A stretch of DNA of 64,000 nucleotides from the NCBI RefSeq assembly GCF_027497495.1, contig NZ_CP114205.1, positions 6,696,001 to 6,760,000 of the forward strand, read 5' to 3'. Every line of letters begins with the position of its first letter. Position 1 is the first letter of the stretch. The translations under genes were made by a program, and so were the position numbers. The notes beneath the pieces are model-generated. The model did not search any database. It saw only the letters and a list, made by a program, of their open reading frames with translations, and was not told the origin of the DNA. Shown here piece by piece: positions 50,647 to 59,226 of this stretch. This DNA comes from Streptomyces tubercidicus (GTDB taxonomy: Bacteria; Actinomycetota; Actinomycetes; Streptomycetales; Streptomycetaceae).

Positions 50647-51824
50647 TGTACCGGCCGACCGATGAATTCGACGCACGGCTGCTGGATCCCGCGCGGCTCG
50701 ACCCGGCGGTGCTCGGCGCGCTGCTGGCCCGGCACGGCTGGCGGCGCAGGGGCGGGGCCGCCGGCCACTACGCCCGCTGGACACCGCCCGGAGGCGCGGG
50801 TGGCACCAGCCTGCTGGTCCCGCACGACCGCCGCTTCCCCGACAGCGGGGAGCTGCTCGGGGAGGCGCTGGCGGCGCTGGCGCAGAGCGCCGCGCCCTCG
50901 GCCCGTGAGGTGCTGATGGGGCTGGCGGTGCCCAGCGACGAGGTGTGCTGGGAGCGTGCGGTCCCCGACGGCGGCTCGGGGGCCGCGCACTGGGTCGCGC
51001 AGGAGCAGCTGCGCGGGGCGGCCCGCTCGATGCTGCTCGCCGGGGCGCTGGGCACGTACGGCCGGGCCGGGTACTACGGCGCCCGGCACAAGCGGCAGGC
51101 CGAGGGCTTCGTGGGCCAGGTGCTGGTCGGTCCGGCGGCGGCCGGGCGCCGGGTGACCGCGTTCGTACCGGTGCGCGGCGGGCGCCGGGCGGTCGCCGGG
51201 CTCCAGCGGGCGCTGCACGCGGCCCGCGACGCCACCGACTACCAGCGGGCCACCGGCGGTATGGAGGCCTTCGACGCGGCCGTCGAGCTGGGGGTCTGCC
51301 ATGAGCTGGCCCAGGCGCTGATCGCGCTGGTGCGGGATGCGGAGGGGGTGCGGATCGCGGTCGAGTGGTCGCCGGCGGCCGGTGCCCCGGCCGGCTGCCC
51401 GGCCCGTCCCGAGGCGGTGGAGTTCTCGCCCGGCGATCTGCCCGCGCTGCAGCAGGCCGCCCGGCGCTATGTCCGCGAGGAGCCGTCGCTGCCGGTCCGG
51501 GTGACCGGTGCGGTGGTCCGGCTGCGCCGGGAGCGGCCGGGCGGCCCCGGCACGGTCCGGCTGCGGGTGATCACCGGAGCCGATGTGCCGCAGGTACGGG
51601 TCGCGCTGGGGGAGGAGGACTACCGGATCGCGGGGCATGCTCATCTGGTGGGGCTGCCGGTCCGGGTCAGCGGGCGGCTGGAGAGCCGGGGCGGGTTCCG
51701 CCGGATCACCGGCGGCCGCGATGTCACGCCCGTACAGGTCGACGAGGCGGAGCGGGACCGGTTGCTGAAGTCGCTCCAGGAGAATCTGGACTTCTTCGAG
51801 GAGGCCTGCGGCGCGGAGGAATGA
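50646..51824 (+). CDS. Conserved protein partner of the DUF4365 gene
   Basis: A 392-residue protein without a family I can name. It is soluble, with an Arg-rich N-terminal half (HGWRRRGGAAGHYARWTPPG) and a helical middle (LRGAARSMLLAGALGTYGRA). The C-terminal third, LPVRVTGAVVRLRRERPGGP, then RLRVITGADVPQVRV and LVGLPVRVSGRLESRGGFRR, resembles an OB-fold strand pattern. It is translationally coupled to the DUF4365 protein. Joint action on nucleic acid is a guess based on the possible nuclease and OB-like parts. Confidence 0.65.
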   Translation: MYRPTDEFDARLLDPARLDPAVLGALLARHGWRRRGGAAGHYARWTPPGGAGGTSLLVPHDRRFPDSGELLGEALAALAQSAAPSAREVLMGLAVPSDEVCWERAVPDGGSGAAHWVAQEQLRGAARSMLLAGALGTYGRAGYYGARHKRQAEGFVGQVLVGPAAAGRRVTAFVPVRGGRRAVAGLQRALHAARDATDYQRATGGMEAFDAAVELGVCHELAQALIALVRDAEGVRIAVEWSPAAGAPAGCPARPEAVEFSPGDLPALQQAARRYVREEPSLPVRVTGAVVRLRRERPGGPGTVRLRVITGADVPQVRVALGEEDYRIAGHAHLVGLPVRVSGRLESRGGFRRITGGRDVTPVQVDEAERDRLLKSLQENLDFFEEACGAEE

Positions 51825-51936
51825 CACCGTGCGAGCGGGGGGTGGTGAAACCGTTTCGCGGTCGGGTCCGCGGGCTCGGTACGATTCGGCTGCGCAGCAA
51901 TCGCTGCCGTGAAGAGACAGTAGTCAGGAGAGACCG

Positions 51937-53916
51937 GTGTCAGACGTCCGTGTGACCATCCCACGCGATTCCGAGCGGGAAGAACGCGTGGTGACCACGG
52001 GCACTACGGCCGCCGACCTCTTCCAGGGCGAGCGCAGCATCGTCGCCGCGCGGGTGGCCGGGGAGCTGAAGGACCTGGCGTACGAGGTCGCCGACGGTGA
52101 CACGGTCGAGCCCGTCGAGATCACCTCCGAGGACGGTCTGAACATCCTGCGGCACTCCACCGCGCATGTGATGGCGCAGGCCGTGCAGGAGCTGTTCCCG
52201 GAGGCGAAGCTCGGCATCGGTCCGCCCATCAAGGACGGCTTCTACTACGACTTCGACGTCGAGACCCCGTTCCACCCGGACGATCTCAAGCGCATCGAGA
52301 AGAAGATGCAGGAGATCCAGAAGCGCGGCCAGAAGTTCGCCCGCCGTGCGGTCAGCGATGACGCCGCCCGCGAGGAGCTGGCCGACGAGCCGTACAAGCT
52401 GGAGCTGATCGGGCTCAAGGGCTCCGCCGCGGACGCCGCCGAGGGTGCCTCCGCCGAGGTCGGCGCCGGTGAGCTGACCATCTACGACAACCTCGACGCC
52501 AAGAGCGGCGAGCTGTGCTGGAAGGACCTGTGCCGCGGTCCGCACCTGCCCAGCACCCGTGCCATCCCGGCGTTCAAGCTGATGCGCTCGGCCGCCGCCT
52601 ACTGGCGCGGCAGCGAGAAGAACAAGCAGCTCCAGCGGATCTACGGCACCGCCTGGCCGACCAAGGACGAGCTCAAGGCGCATCTGGAGTTCCTCGCCGA
52701 GGCGGAGAAGCGTGATCACCGCAAGCTGGGGGCGGAGCTGGATCTGTTCTCCTTCCCGGAGGAGCTGGGCCCCGGTCTCGCCGTCTTCCACCCCAAGGGT
52801 GGCGTCATCCGCAAGGTGATGGAGGACTACTCCCGCCGGCGGCACGAGGTCTCCGGCTACGAGTTCGTGAACACCCCGCACCTCTCGAAGGAGCGCCTCT
52901 TCGAGATCTCCGGGCATCTGCCGCACTACGGCGAGTCGATGTTCCCGGCCATCGAGTTCGACGAGCAGAACTACCGCCTCAAGGCGATGAACTGCCCGAT
53001 GCACAACCTGATCTTCAAGTCCCGCGGCCGCTCCTACCGTGAACTGCCGCTGCGTCTCTTCGAGTTCGGGACGGTCTACCGCTACGAGAAGTCGGGCGTC
53101 GTGCACGGCCTGACCCGCTCGCGCGGCTTCACCCAGGACGACTCGCACATCTACTGCACCAAGGAGCAGATGCCGGAGGAGCTCGACACACTCCTCACCT
53201 TCGTGCTCGACCTGCTGCGCGACTACGGCCTGACCGAGTTCGAGCTGGAGCTGTCCACCCGCGACGAGTCCGACAAGTTCATCGGCTCGGACGAGGACTG
53301 GGAGGAGGCCACCGAGGCGCTGCGCCAGGCCGCCGAGAAGCAGGGCCTGCCGCTGGTCCCGGACCCGGGCGGCGCCGCGTACTACGGCCCGAAGATCTCG
53401 GTGCAGGCGAAGGACGCGATCGGGCGGTCCTGGCAGATGTCGACTCTGCAGGTCGACTTCAACCAGCCCAAGCGTTTCGGCCTGGAGTACACCGCGGCGG
53501 ACGGCTCCAAGCAGCAGCCGGTGATGCTGCACCGCGCGCTGTTCGGCTCGATCGAGCGCTTCTTCGGTGTGCTGCTGGAGCACTACGCCGGCGCCTTCCC
53601 GGCCTGGCTGGCGCCGGTCCAGGCGACCTGCATCCCGATCGGCGACGCGCATGTCCCCTACCTCCAGGAGTTCGCCGCCCAGGCGAAGACCAAGGGGCTG
53701 CGGATCGAGGTGGACTCCTCGTCGGACCGGATGCAGAAGAAGATCAGGAACGCCCAGAAGAGCAAGGTGCCGTTCATGATCATCGCCGGTGACGAGGACG
53801 TCGCCCAGGGCGCGGTGTCCTTCCGCTACCGCGACGGGTCGCAGAAGAACGGCATTCCGCGCGATGAGGCGATCGCCGAGATCCTCGATGTCGTGGAGCG
53901 CCGCGTCCAGGTGTGA
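51937..53916 (+). CDS. thrS: Threonyl-tRNA synthetase
   Basis: Charges tRNA-Thr with threonine. The 659-residue protein has an N-terminal TGS-like domain (short here), the editing domain with LRHSTAHVMAQAVQELFP and CRGPHLPSTR, and a class II catalytic core with KAMNCPMHNLIFKS (zinc ligands Cys and His) and YRYEKSGVVHGLTRSRGFTQ across motif 2. The anticodon-binding domain ends the protein (VPFMIIAGDEDVAQGAVSFR). The GTG follows GTCAGGAGAGACC. I see no T-box leader upstream. Confidence 0.97.
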   Translation: MSDVRVTIPRDSEREERVVTTGTTAADLFQGERSIVAARVAGELKDLAYEVADGDTVEPVEITSEDGLNILRHSTAHVMAQAVQELFPEAKLGIGPPIKDGFYYDFDVETPFHPDDLKRIEKKMQEIQKRGQKFARRAVSDDAAREELADEPYKLELIGLKGSAADAAEGASAEVGAGELTIYDNLDAKSGELCWKDLCRGPHLPSTRAIPAFKLMRSAAAYWRGSEKNKQLQRIYGTAWPTKDELKAHLEFLAEAEKRDHRKLGAELDLFSFPEELGPGLAVFHPKGGVIRKVMEDYSRRRHEVSGYEFVNTPHLSKERLFEISGHLPHYGESMFPAIEFDEQNYRLKAMNCPMHNLIFKSRGRSYRELPLRLFEFGTVYRYEKSGVVHGLTRSRGFTQDDSHIYCTKEQMPEELDTLLTFVLDLLRDYGLTEFELELSTRDESDKFIGSDEDWEEATEALRQAAEKQGLPLVPDPGGAAYYGPKISVQAKDAIGRSWQMSTLQVDFNQPKRFGLEYTAADGSKQQPVMLHRALFGSIERFFGVLLEHYAGAFPAWLAPVQATCIPIGDAHVPYLQEFAAQAKTKGLRIEVDSSSDRMQKKIRNAQKSKVPFMIIAGDEDVAQGAVSFRYRDGSQKNGIPRDEAIAEILDVVERRVQV

Positions 53917-53930
53917 TGACGTGAGCCCAT

Positions 53931-53961
53931 GGCCCCGGAGAGCGAGTGGCTCTCCGGGGCC
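53931..53961. terminator. Terminator after thrS
   Basis: GGCCCCGGAGAGC and GCTCTCCGGGGCC form a perfect 13-bp stem with the loop GAGTG. It lies between thrS and the convergent channel gene. Confidence 0.85.
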
Positions 53962-53964
53962 GCG

Positions 53965-54612
53965 TCATCTCTCGCCCTCCCGCCGGAAGCTGCGCATCAG
54001 ATACGAGGAGAACGAGCCCACCACCGCTCCCACCAGGGCCACCCCGACGAACATCAGCCCCACCGCGACCACCCGGCCGCGCGCGGTGACGGGCGTGGCG
54101 TCGCCGTAGCCCGTCGTCGTCAGGGTCGAGCAGGCCCACCACACCGCGTCACCGAAGGTGTGGATGTTCGCATCCGGGGCGGAGCTCTCCACGTGGTAGA
54201 CCGCCAGGCTGGCGGCGTAGCCCAGCAGCGCCGCGGCGAGCCCGGAGTAGGTCATCACCCGCGCCTCCAGGCCGAGCCCGGGTGCGTCCCGGCGCAGCTG
54301 CATCCGCTCATGCAGATCGATCATGCGCAGCGGGCGCAGCAGCGGCAGCACGGTCACGATCAGGTCCAGCCAGCGGGTGCGTACGAAGTGCCACCGGTCC
54401 CGGCTGAAGACCAGCCGTGCCAGGTACTCCGCCACGAAGACGCTCCAGCTCACGACCGTGACGGTCTCCCAGAGGACGTACCAGGCGGGGGAGAGGCCAG
54501 GGTCCAGGACCCGGACCGAGTAGGAGGTGAGAAAGAGGGTCGAGGCGATGAAGAGGTACGGCTGCGCGCGCCTCTCCCACTCCTGCAGCCGCGCGTCCCT
54601 GTCCACCGGCAC
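53965..54612 (-). CDS. Voltage-gated-type potassium channel protein
   Basis: A 215-residue membrane protein with the six-segment layout of Kv-like channels. The selectivity filter is TTTGYGD in WWACSTLTTTGYGDATP. A preceding segment, RWLDLIVTVLPLLRPLRMI, carries a few arginines like a reduced voltage sensor. The last segment, VGLMFVGVALVGAVVGSFSS, is the inner helix. No cytoplasmic RCK domain follows. The exact start is uncertain; I take the GTG at 54612, since the upstream sequence lacks membrane or domain features. Confidence 0.85.
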   Translation of the reverse strand: MPVDRDARLQEWERRAQPYLFIASTLFLTSYSVRVLDPGLSPAWYVLWETVTVVSWSVFVAEYLARLVFSRDRWHFVRTRWLDLIVTVLPLLRPLRMIDLHERMQLRRDAPGLGLEARVMTYSGLAAALLGYAASLAVYHVESSAPDANIHTFGDAVWWACSTLTTTGYGDATPVTARGRVVAVGLMFVGVALVGAVVGSFSSYLMRSFRREGER

Positions 54613-54685
54613 AGCATCGCGGAGCGGGGCAGGGTATCCGCCCCAACGACACGGTGCCAACGGGCGAAGCCATATGCTGGCCCGT

Positions 54686-55231
54686 ATGACAAGCGAGCCG
54701 GAGCAGCAGATCGGAGTCGGGACACAGGACGCCTTCCAGCGCCTGTGGACGCCCCACCGGATGGCCTACATCCAGGGGGAGAACAAGCCGACCGGTCCGG
54801 GGGCCGATGACGGCTGTCCGTTCTGCACGATCCCCGAGAAGTCGGACGAGGACGGCCTCGTGATCGCGCGCGGTGAGCATGTCTACGCGGTGCTGAACCT
54901 GTATCCGTACAACGGTGGTCACCTCATGATCGTCCCGTTCCGGCACGTCGCCGACTACCCGGAGCTGGACGGCCCGGAGACCGCGGAGCTGGCCGAGTTC
55001 ACCAAGCGGGCGATGACCGCGCTGCGTACCGCCTCCGGGGCGCACGGCTTCAACATCGGGATGAACCAGGGCACCGTCGCCGGGGCCGGGATCGCGGCCC
55101 ATCTCCACCAGCACGTCGTCCCGCGCTGGGGCGGCGACACCAACTTCATGCCGGTGGTCGGCCACACCAAGGTGCTGCCCCAACTCCTCGCCGACACACG
55201 GGCGATGCTGGCCCGCGCCTGGCCCGCGTAG
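54686..55231 (+). CDS. HIT-family hydrolase
   Basis: A 181-residue histidine-triad protein of the actinobacterial type. The catalytic HLHQHVVPRW lies near residue 135. CPFCTIP at the N-terminus supplies part of a zinc site, and LNLYPYNGGHLMIVPFRHV is the conserved nucleotide-binding strand region. Homologues in mycobacteria act as Ap4A phosphorylases; the same activity is plausible here. An in-frame ATG at 54674 would add four residues. It diverges from the channel gene. Confidence 0.92.
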   Translation: MTSEPEQQIGVGTQDAFQRLWTPHRMAYIQGENKPTGPGADDGCPFCTIPEKSDEDGLVIARGEHVYAVLNLYPYNGGHLMIVPFRHVADYPELDGPETAELAEFTKRAMTALRTASGAHGFNIGMNQGTVAGAGIAAHLHQHVVPRWGGDTNFMPVVGHTKVLPQLLADTRAMLARAWPA

Positions 55232-55329
55232 GGCTCCTTCGGCTCTCTCCCGCGTGCGTGTCCGGGACGACACGCACCCGATAGATCGGACAGATCACCC
55301 CAATTAGGATTAGTTGCCTCTCTAATGGG

Positions 55330-56127
55330 GTGGTGACTTCCCTAGATCGCCGCTCCGTGCTGCGTGCGGCCGCCTCGGCCGCGGCCGCCGGTGCGCTGGT
55401 GGCGGGCTGCGACCCGCACCGGGACCCCGGAGCCGTCCGGTCCCCCGGCGGACCGAAATCCTCCGGGGCGGGCCATGCCACGCCCGTCCCCGTACGTGCC
55501 GCCCGCCCGCCGACCCGGGTGCCCGGCCTGCCCGTACAGATCGAGCACGGACCGCGGAACGGCCGGGCGGTCGCCCTGACCTTCCACGGCAGAGGCGACC
55601 CCAAGATGGCGACCGCCCTGCTGCGCGAGGCCGAGCGGGCCGGCGCCAAGGTCACCGTGCTCGCCATCGGCGACTGGCTCGACGAGCAGCCCGCGATGGC
55701 CCGCCGGATCCTCGACGGCGGCCATGAGCTGGGCAATCACACCATGCACCACCGCGATATCTGCGCCCTGCCGGCCGCCGAGGCATACGCCGAGATCACC
55801 GGCTGCGCCGCCCGGCTGAACAAGCTCACCGGCAGCATCGGCAGCTGGTTCCGCCCCTCACAGACCCGCCGGGCCACACCCCTGGTGACCGAGCTGGCCC
55901 GCAAGGCCGGCTATCCGCACGTCCTGTCCTACGACCTGGACTCCCTCGACGCGAACGACCCCGGAGCCGCCGCCGTCCAGCGCACGGTCCTGGACTCGGT
56001 CGGGCCGGGCTCCGTCGTGAGCCTCCACCTCGGGCACGCCGGCACGGTGGCCGCGCTGCCCCCGATCCTCGACGGCCTCCGCCGGCGCGGTCTGCGCGCG
56101 GTGACGACAACGGAGCTAGTGACCTGA
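55330..56127 (+). CDS. NodB-fold (polysaccharide deacetylase) lipoprotein lacking the catalytic Asp
   Basis: A 265-residue exported lipoprotein with a Tat-like signal (LDRRSVLRAAASAAAAGALV) ending at C27. The NodB domain follows. Motif 2 keeps its zinc histidines (GNHTMHHRD), and GSWFRPSQTRRATP corresponds to motif 3. Motif 1, normally TFDD, reads T84-F-H-G, so both acidic residues, including the catalytic base, are missing. It may bind rather than deacetylate a glycan, or act differently. Its stop codon shares one base with the start of the next gene. The GTG at 55333 is an alternative start. Confidence 0.8.
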   Translation: MVTSLDRRSVLRAAASAAAAGALVAGCDPHRDPGAVRSPGGPKSSGAGHATPVPVRAARPPTRVPGLPVQIEHGPRNGRAVALTFHGRGDPKMATALLREAERAGAKVTVLAIGDWLDEQPAMARRILDGGHELGNHTMHHRDICALPAAEAYAEITGCAARLNKLTGSIGSWFRPSQTRRATPLVTELARKAGYPHVLSYDLDSLDANDPGAAAVQRTVLDSVGPGSVVSLHLGHAGTVAALPPILDGLRRRGLRAVTTTELVT

Positions 56128-57332
56128 TGGCTGAGCGGAACCGTACCCACGACCGTCGGAGCCCGCACGCGCGCCACCGGGCCGCGCTGCTCGCCGTGGC
56201 CTGCGCGCTGGTGGCCGCGGGCTGTGGCAGCGGCGACGGGAACGAACGGGCCGCGCACGGCCCGCGGCCCGTCGAGCGCGCACCGGTCCAGGCCGCCAAG
56301 CCGGGCCTGCCCGGGATGCCGCCGCTGCTGGACCAGCACGACCTTTACGCGGCGGACCGGCCGGGCAGGCTGGCGCCGCAGGTCAAGGACTTCCCCGCGC
56401 GGATCTACGTCCCCAACACCGGCTCCGACACGGTCAGCGTCATCGACCCGAAGACCTACAAGGTCATCGAGACCATTCCGGTCGGCGTACAGCCGCAGCA
56501 CGTCGTGCCGTCCTGGGACCTCAAGACACTCTGGGTCAACAACAACCGGGGGCACGACCTCACCCCGATCGACCCCGCCACCGGCAAGGCCGGCGACCCC
56601 GTCAAGGTCCACGACCCGTACAACCTCTACTTCACGCCCAACGGGAAGTACGCGGTCGTGATGGCCTCCATGGACCGGCAGTTGGTCTTCCGCGACCCGC
56701 ACACCATGGAGGTCCGCAAGACACTCCCGGTCAACTGCGCCGGCGTCAATCACGCGGACTTCTCGCCGGACGGGCGGTACTTCATCGTCTCCTGTGAGTT
56801 CTCCGCCGAGCTGCTCAAGGTCGACACCGAGAAGATGAAGGTCATCGGCCAGCAGAAGCTGCCGTTCGAGGGCGCGATGCCGCAGGACGTGAAGATCTCC
56901 CCGGACGGCAAGACCTGGTACGTCGCCGACATGATGGCCGACGGCATCTGGGTCCTCGACGGTGACCGCTTCACCCGGCCCCGGCTCATGCCGACCGGCA
57001 AGGGCGCCCATGGCCTCTACGTCAGCCGCGACTCGACCTACATGTACGTCTCCAACCGCGGCGAGGGCTCCATCTCCCGGCTCGACTTCCGGACCGGCAA
57101 GCTCGTCGACAAATGGCATATCCGCGGCGGCGGCAGCCCCGACATGGGCGGCCTGTCCACCGACGGCAAGGTGCTGTGGCTCTCCGGCCGCTACAACTCC
57201 GAGGTCTACGCGCTGGACACCCGTACCGGCAAAACCCTCGCCAAGATCCCGGTCGGCCAGGGCCCGCACGGCCTGGCGGTCTACCCGCAGCCCGGACGGT
57301 ACTCCCTGGGACACACCGGCATCTTCCGCTAG
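56127..57332 (+). CDS. YncE-like beta-propeller lipoprotein
   Basis: A 401-residue lipoprotein. The signal peptide ends at the lipobox LVAAGC (C33). The mature part has repeated propeller blades: RIYVPNTGSDTVSVIDPKTY, then KVIETIPVGVQPQHVVPSWD, and later YMYVSNRGEGSISRLDFRTG and GKTLAKIPVGQGPHGLAVYP. Six or seven blades are likely. YncE proteins bind ligands or DNA outside the cytoplasm; no enzyme is implied. It is coupled to the upstream NodB-fold lipoprotein, suggesting a shared surface role. Confidence 0.85.
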   Translation: MAERNRTHDRRSPHARHRAALLAVACALVAAGCGSGDGNERAAHGPRPVERAPVQAAKPGLPGMPPLLDQHDLYAADRPGRLAPQVKDFPARIYVPNTGSDTVSVIDPKTYKVIETIPVGVQPQHVVPSWDLKTLWVNNNRGHDLTPIDPATGKAGDPVKVHDPYNLYFTPNGKYAVVMASMDRQLVFRDPHTMEVRKTLPVNCAGVNHADFSPDGRYFIVSCEFSAELLKVDTEKMKVIGQQKLPFEGAMPQDVKISPDGKTWYVADMMADGIWVLDGDRFTRPRLMPTGKGAHGLYVSRDSTYMYVSNRGEGSISRLDFRTGKLVDKWHIRGGGSPDMGGLSTDGKVLWLSGRYNSEVYALDTRTGKTLAKIPVGQGPHGLAVYPQPGRYSLGHTGIFR

Positions 57333-57358
57333 CCGGTGCCTCCCGGGTGCCTGAGGGC

Positions 57359-59014
57359 TCAGGCGTTGTACTCGTCCGCCTTCTGCGGCTCCACGCCCTG
57401 GATCATGCCGCTGAGCACCAGGGAGCGGTTGGTGAAGCGCTCGGTGTCCACGCCGTTCTCCTTGAGGACGCTCATCGCGGCGGAGTGGACCGTGCGCAGC
57501 ACCGGGGTCGCGGCGCGCAGCGCGTCATCGGCCATGAAGCGGTGGCGCCAGGGCTTGTCGGCCCAGACGTGCCGCAGGCCGAACGGCTCGGGCAGGGTCA
57601 GCTTGCCGCCGAGGAAGTCCAGCACCGGCGGGAACCAGGTCAGCGGGGCGCGGGCGGCGAGCCGGACCACCTCCTGCGGCTCGATGAGCGGGAGCTGATG
57701 GGTCCTGGTCTCCCAGAACTTGACGACCTTGGCGACTTCCTTGGTCTTGGGCTCCGGCTTCGTCGTGAAGAGGCCGTTGACCGGGCCGAGGGCATGGCCG
57801 GTTACCTCGATGCGCAGCGTCTCGTGGAGCACGGTGACGGTGATCATGAGGGTGATCACCAGCTGGCCGTCCCACAGCACGAACTGGACGCCGAGGTAGT
57901 GGCGGTTGCCGCTGCCGAACTGCTGCTCGTTGCAGATCCGCTCTATCTCGTGCCCGCGGATCTGGTACGCCTCCACATGGGTGCCCTCGGGGCGGCTGAC
58001 GGCGGCGGCCTTCTCGCCGACCGGGGAGACGATCCAGTGGCGTACGGACGGGGTGGGGAAGCCGCCGGTGTGCAGCGGGCTGCGCTCCAGCAGCCGCAGC
58101 TTGTCGTGGATCGCGCGGATCACGTCCCAGCTGCGGAACGGGTGGATCTCGCTGCCTGCCTGCGCCGGGGTCAGCTCCTCGGCGAGCTGCCAGCTGCCCC
58201 AGCGCGTCCCCATGCCGAGTATCCCCTTGGGCCCGGCGTAGAAGACGACATTGCTGCTCTGCTCGGCGGAGATTTTGGCGAGATTCTGGCGGAGGGTTTC
58301 GGCGGCGATCTGGTTCGGGTCCTGGGGGACCGCCTCGGGGATCTTCGCGGCCACCCCGCCGCCCTCCAGCAGCCCCTTCCAGGACTCCCGCATGGCCACC
58401 GCGGTCTTCTCACAGATCTGCTTGGCCAGCCACCAGCCGATCACCGGGGCGAGGACCATGCCGCGGGCGTACAGCGGCCAGAAGCCGTTGAACGGCAGCT
58501 TGATCATGAAGAACAGGCCGAGGACGGCCAGCACCGTCAGCAGCACCCCGCCGAGCAGGGAGAGCCCCTTGCCCGCGCCGTCCTTGGAGAGCATCTTCCG
58601 CAGCTGGAAGACGCCCAGCCACAGCAGCACACCGGGCAGGAACAGCACCCCGAACAGCACCATCAGCACCGTCAGCTTGGCGTCCCGCTGCTTGCGGATG
58701 CGGGTGGCGGACAGACAGTGCTCGACGATGGTCTGCGGCTCGGTCCCGAAGGACTGGATGAGCGCGGCGCGCCCGCCGCCGAGCATCCGCACCTGCACCG
58801 CGCGCGCGAACGCCTCACCGAGATTGGGCGCGAACAGCGACAGCTTGGGCTTCTTGATGGCGGACTTGCCGGAATCCGAGTCGGCCTTGGAGATATCGGC
58901 CAGCGGGCTGTCCCGATAGGCGGCCGAGGCCAGTGCCTGGGTCGCCGCCGTCTGCCCGGCGCTCCCCGACAGCGGGACCTGCGCCCCCGGACTGAAGTCA
59001 AAGCCGTCTGCCAC
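57359..59014 (-). CDS. Large membrane protein, unknown function
   Basis: A 551-residue protein. A soluble N-terminus of about 105 residues precedes three hydrophobic segments (LTVLMVLFGVLFLPGVLLWL; GGVLLTVLAVLGLFFMIKLP; GMVLAPVIGWWLAKQI). The C-terminal 340 residues are soluble, with GILGMGTRWGSWQLAEEL and LRIEVTGHALGPVNGLF among distinctive stretches. No known domain is recognised. I chose the GTG at 59014 because GGGGGGCGGTA precedes it; an ATG at 59038 would add eight residues. It converges with the propeller gene. Confidence 0.7.
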   Translation of the reverse strand: MADGFDFSPGAQVPLSGSAGQTAATQALASAAYRDSPLADISKADSDSGKSAIKKPKLSLFAPNLGEAFARAVQVRMLGGGRAALIQSFGTEPQTIVEHCLSATRIRKQRDAKLTVLMVLFGVLFLPGVLLWLGVFQLRKMLSKDGAGKGLSLLGGVLLTVLAVLGLFFMIKLPFNGFWPLYARGMVLAPVIGWWLAKQICEKTAVAMRESWKGLLEGGGVAAKIPEAVPQDPNQIAAETLRQNLAKISAEQSSNVVFYAGPKGILGMGTRWGSWQLAEELTPAQAGSEIHPFRSWDVIRAIHDKLRLLERSPLHTGGFPTPSVRHWIVSPVGEKAAAVSRPEGTHVEAYQIRGHEIERICNEQQFGSGNRHYLGVQFVLWDGQLVITLMITVTVLHETLRIEVTGHALGPVNGLFTTKPEPKTKEVAKVVKFWETRTHQLPLIEPQEVVRLAARAPLTWFPPVLDFLGGKLTLPEPFGLRHVWADKPWRHRFMADDALRAATPVLRTVHSAAMSVLKENGVDTERFTNRSLVLSGMIQGVEPQKADEYNA

Positions 59015-59226
59015 TACCGCCCCCCACACCGCACGCATCCGATGATGCGGCTCTTCCCGACTTCTGCTGACGGCACACCTGCTGAGCGCCTGTCATTGAG
59101 CCTGTGACCTCGCCTCCTGGCCCGCCGAACCCCCGGATCGACGGCACGGCCTCAGCGTACAGCCGCCGCCCCGCCCGCAGGAGTTGAGCGGGACAGCGGC
59201 CGCTCCAATGGTTGATCAGCCGTCAA

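Noticed and set aside
51825..51936. Possible T-box leader before thrS
   Set aside because: The 112-bp gap is too short for a T-box and no T-box core sequence is visible.
57113..59107. 664-codon plus-strand frame opposite the large membrane protein gene
   Set aside because: It encodes charged low-complexity sequence without domain features, whereas the minus strand shows coherent membrane helices and codon bias.
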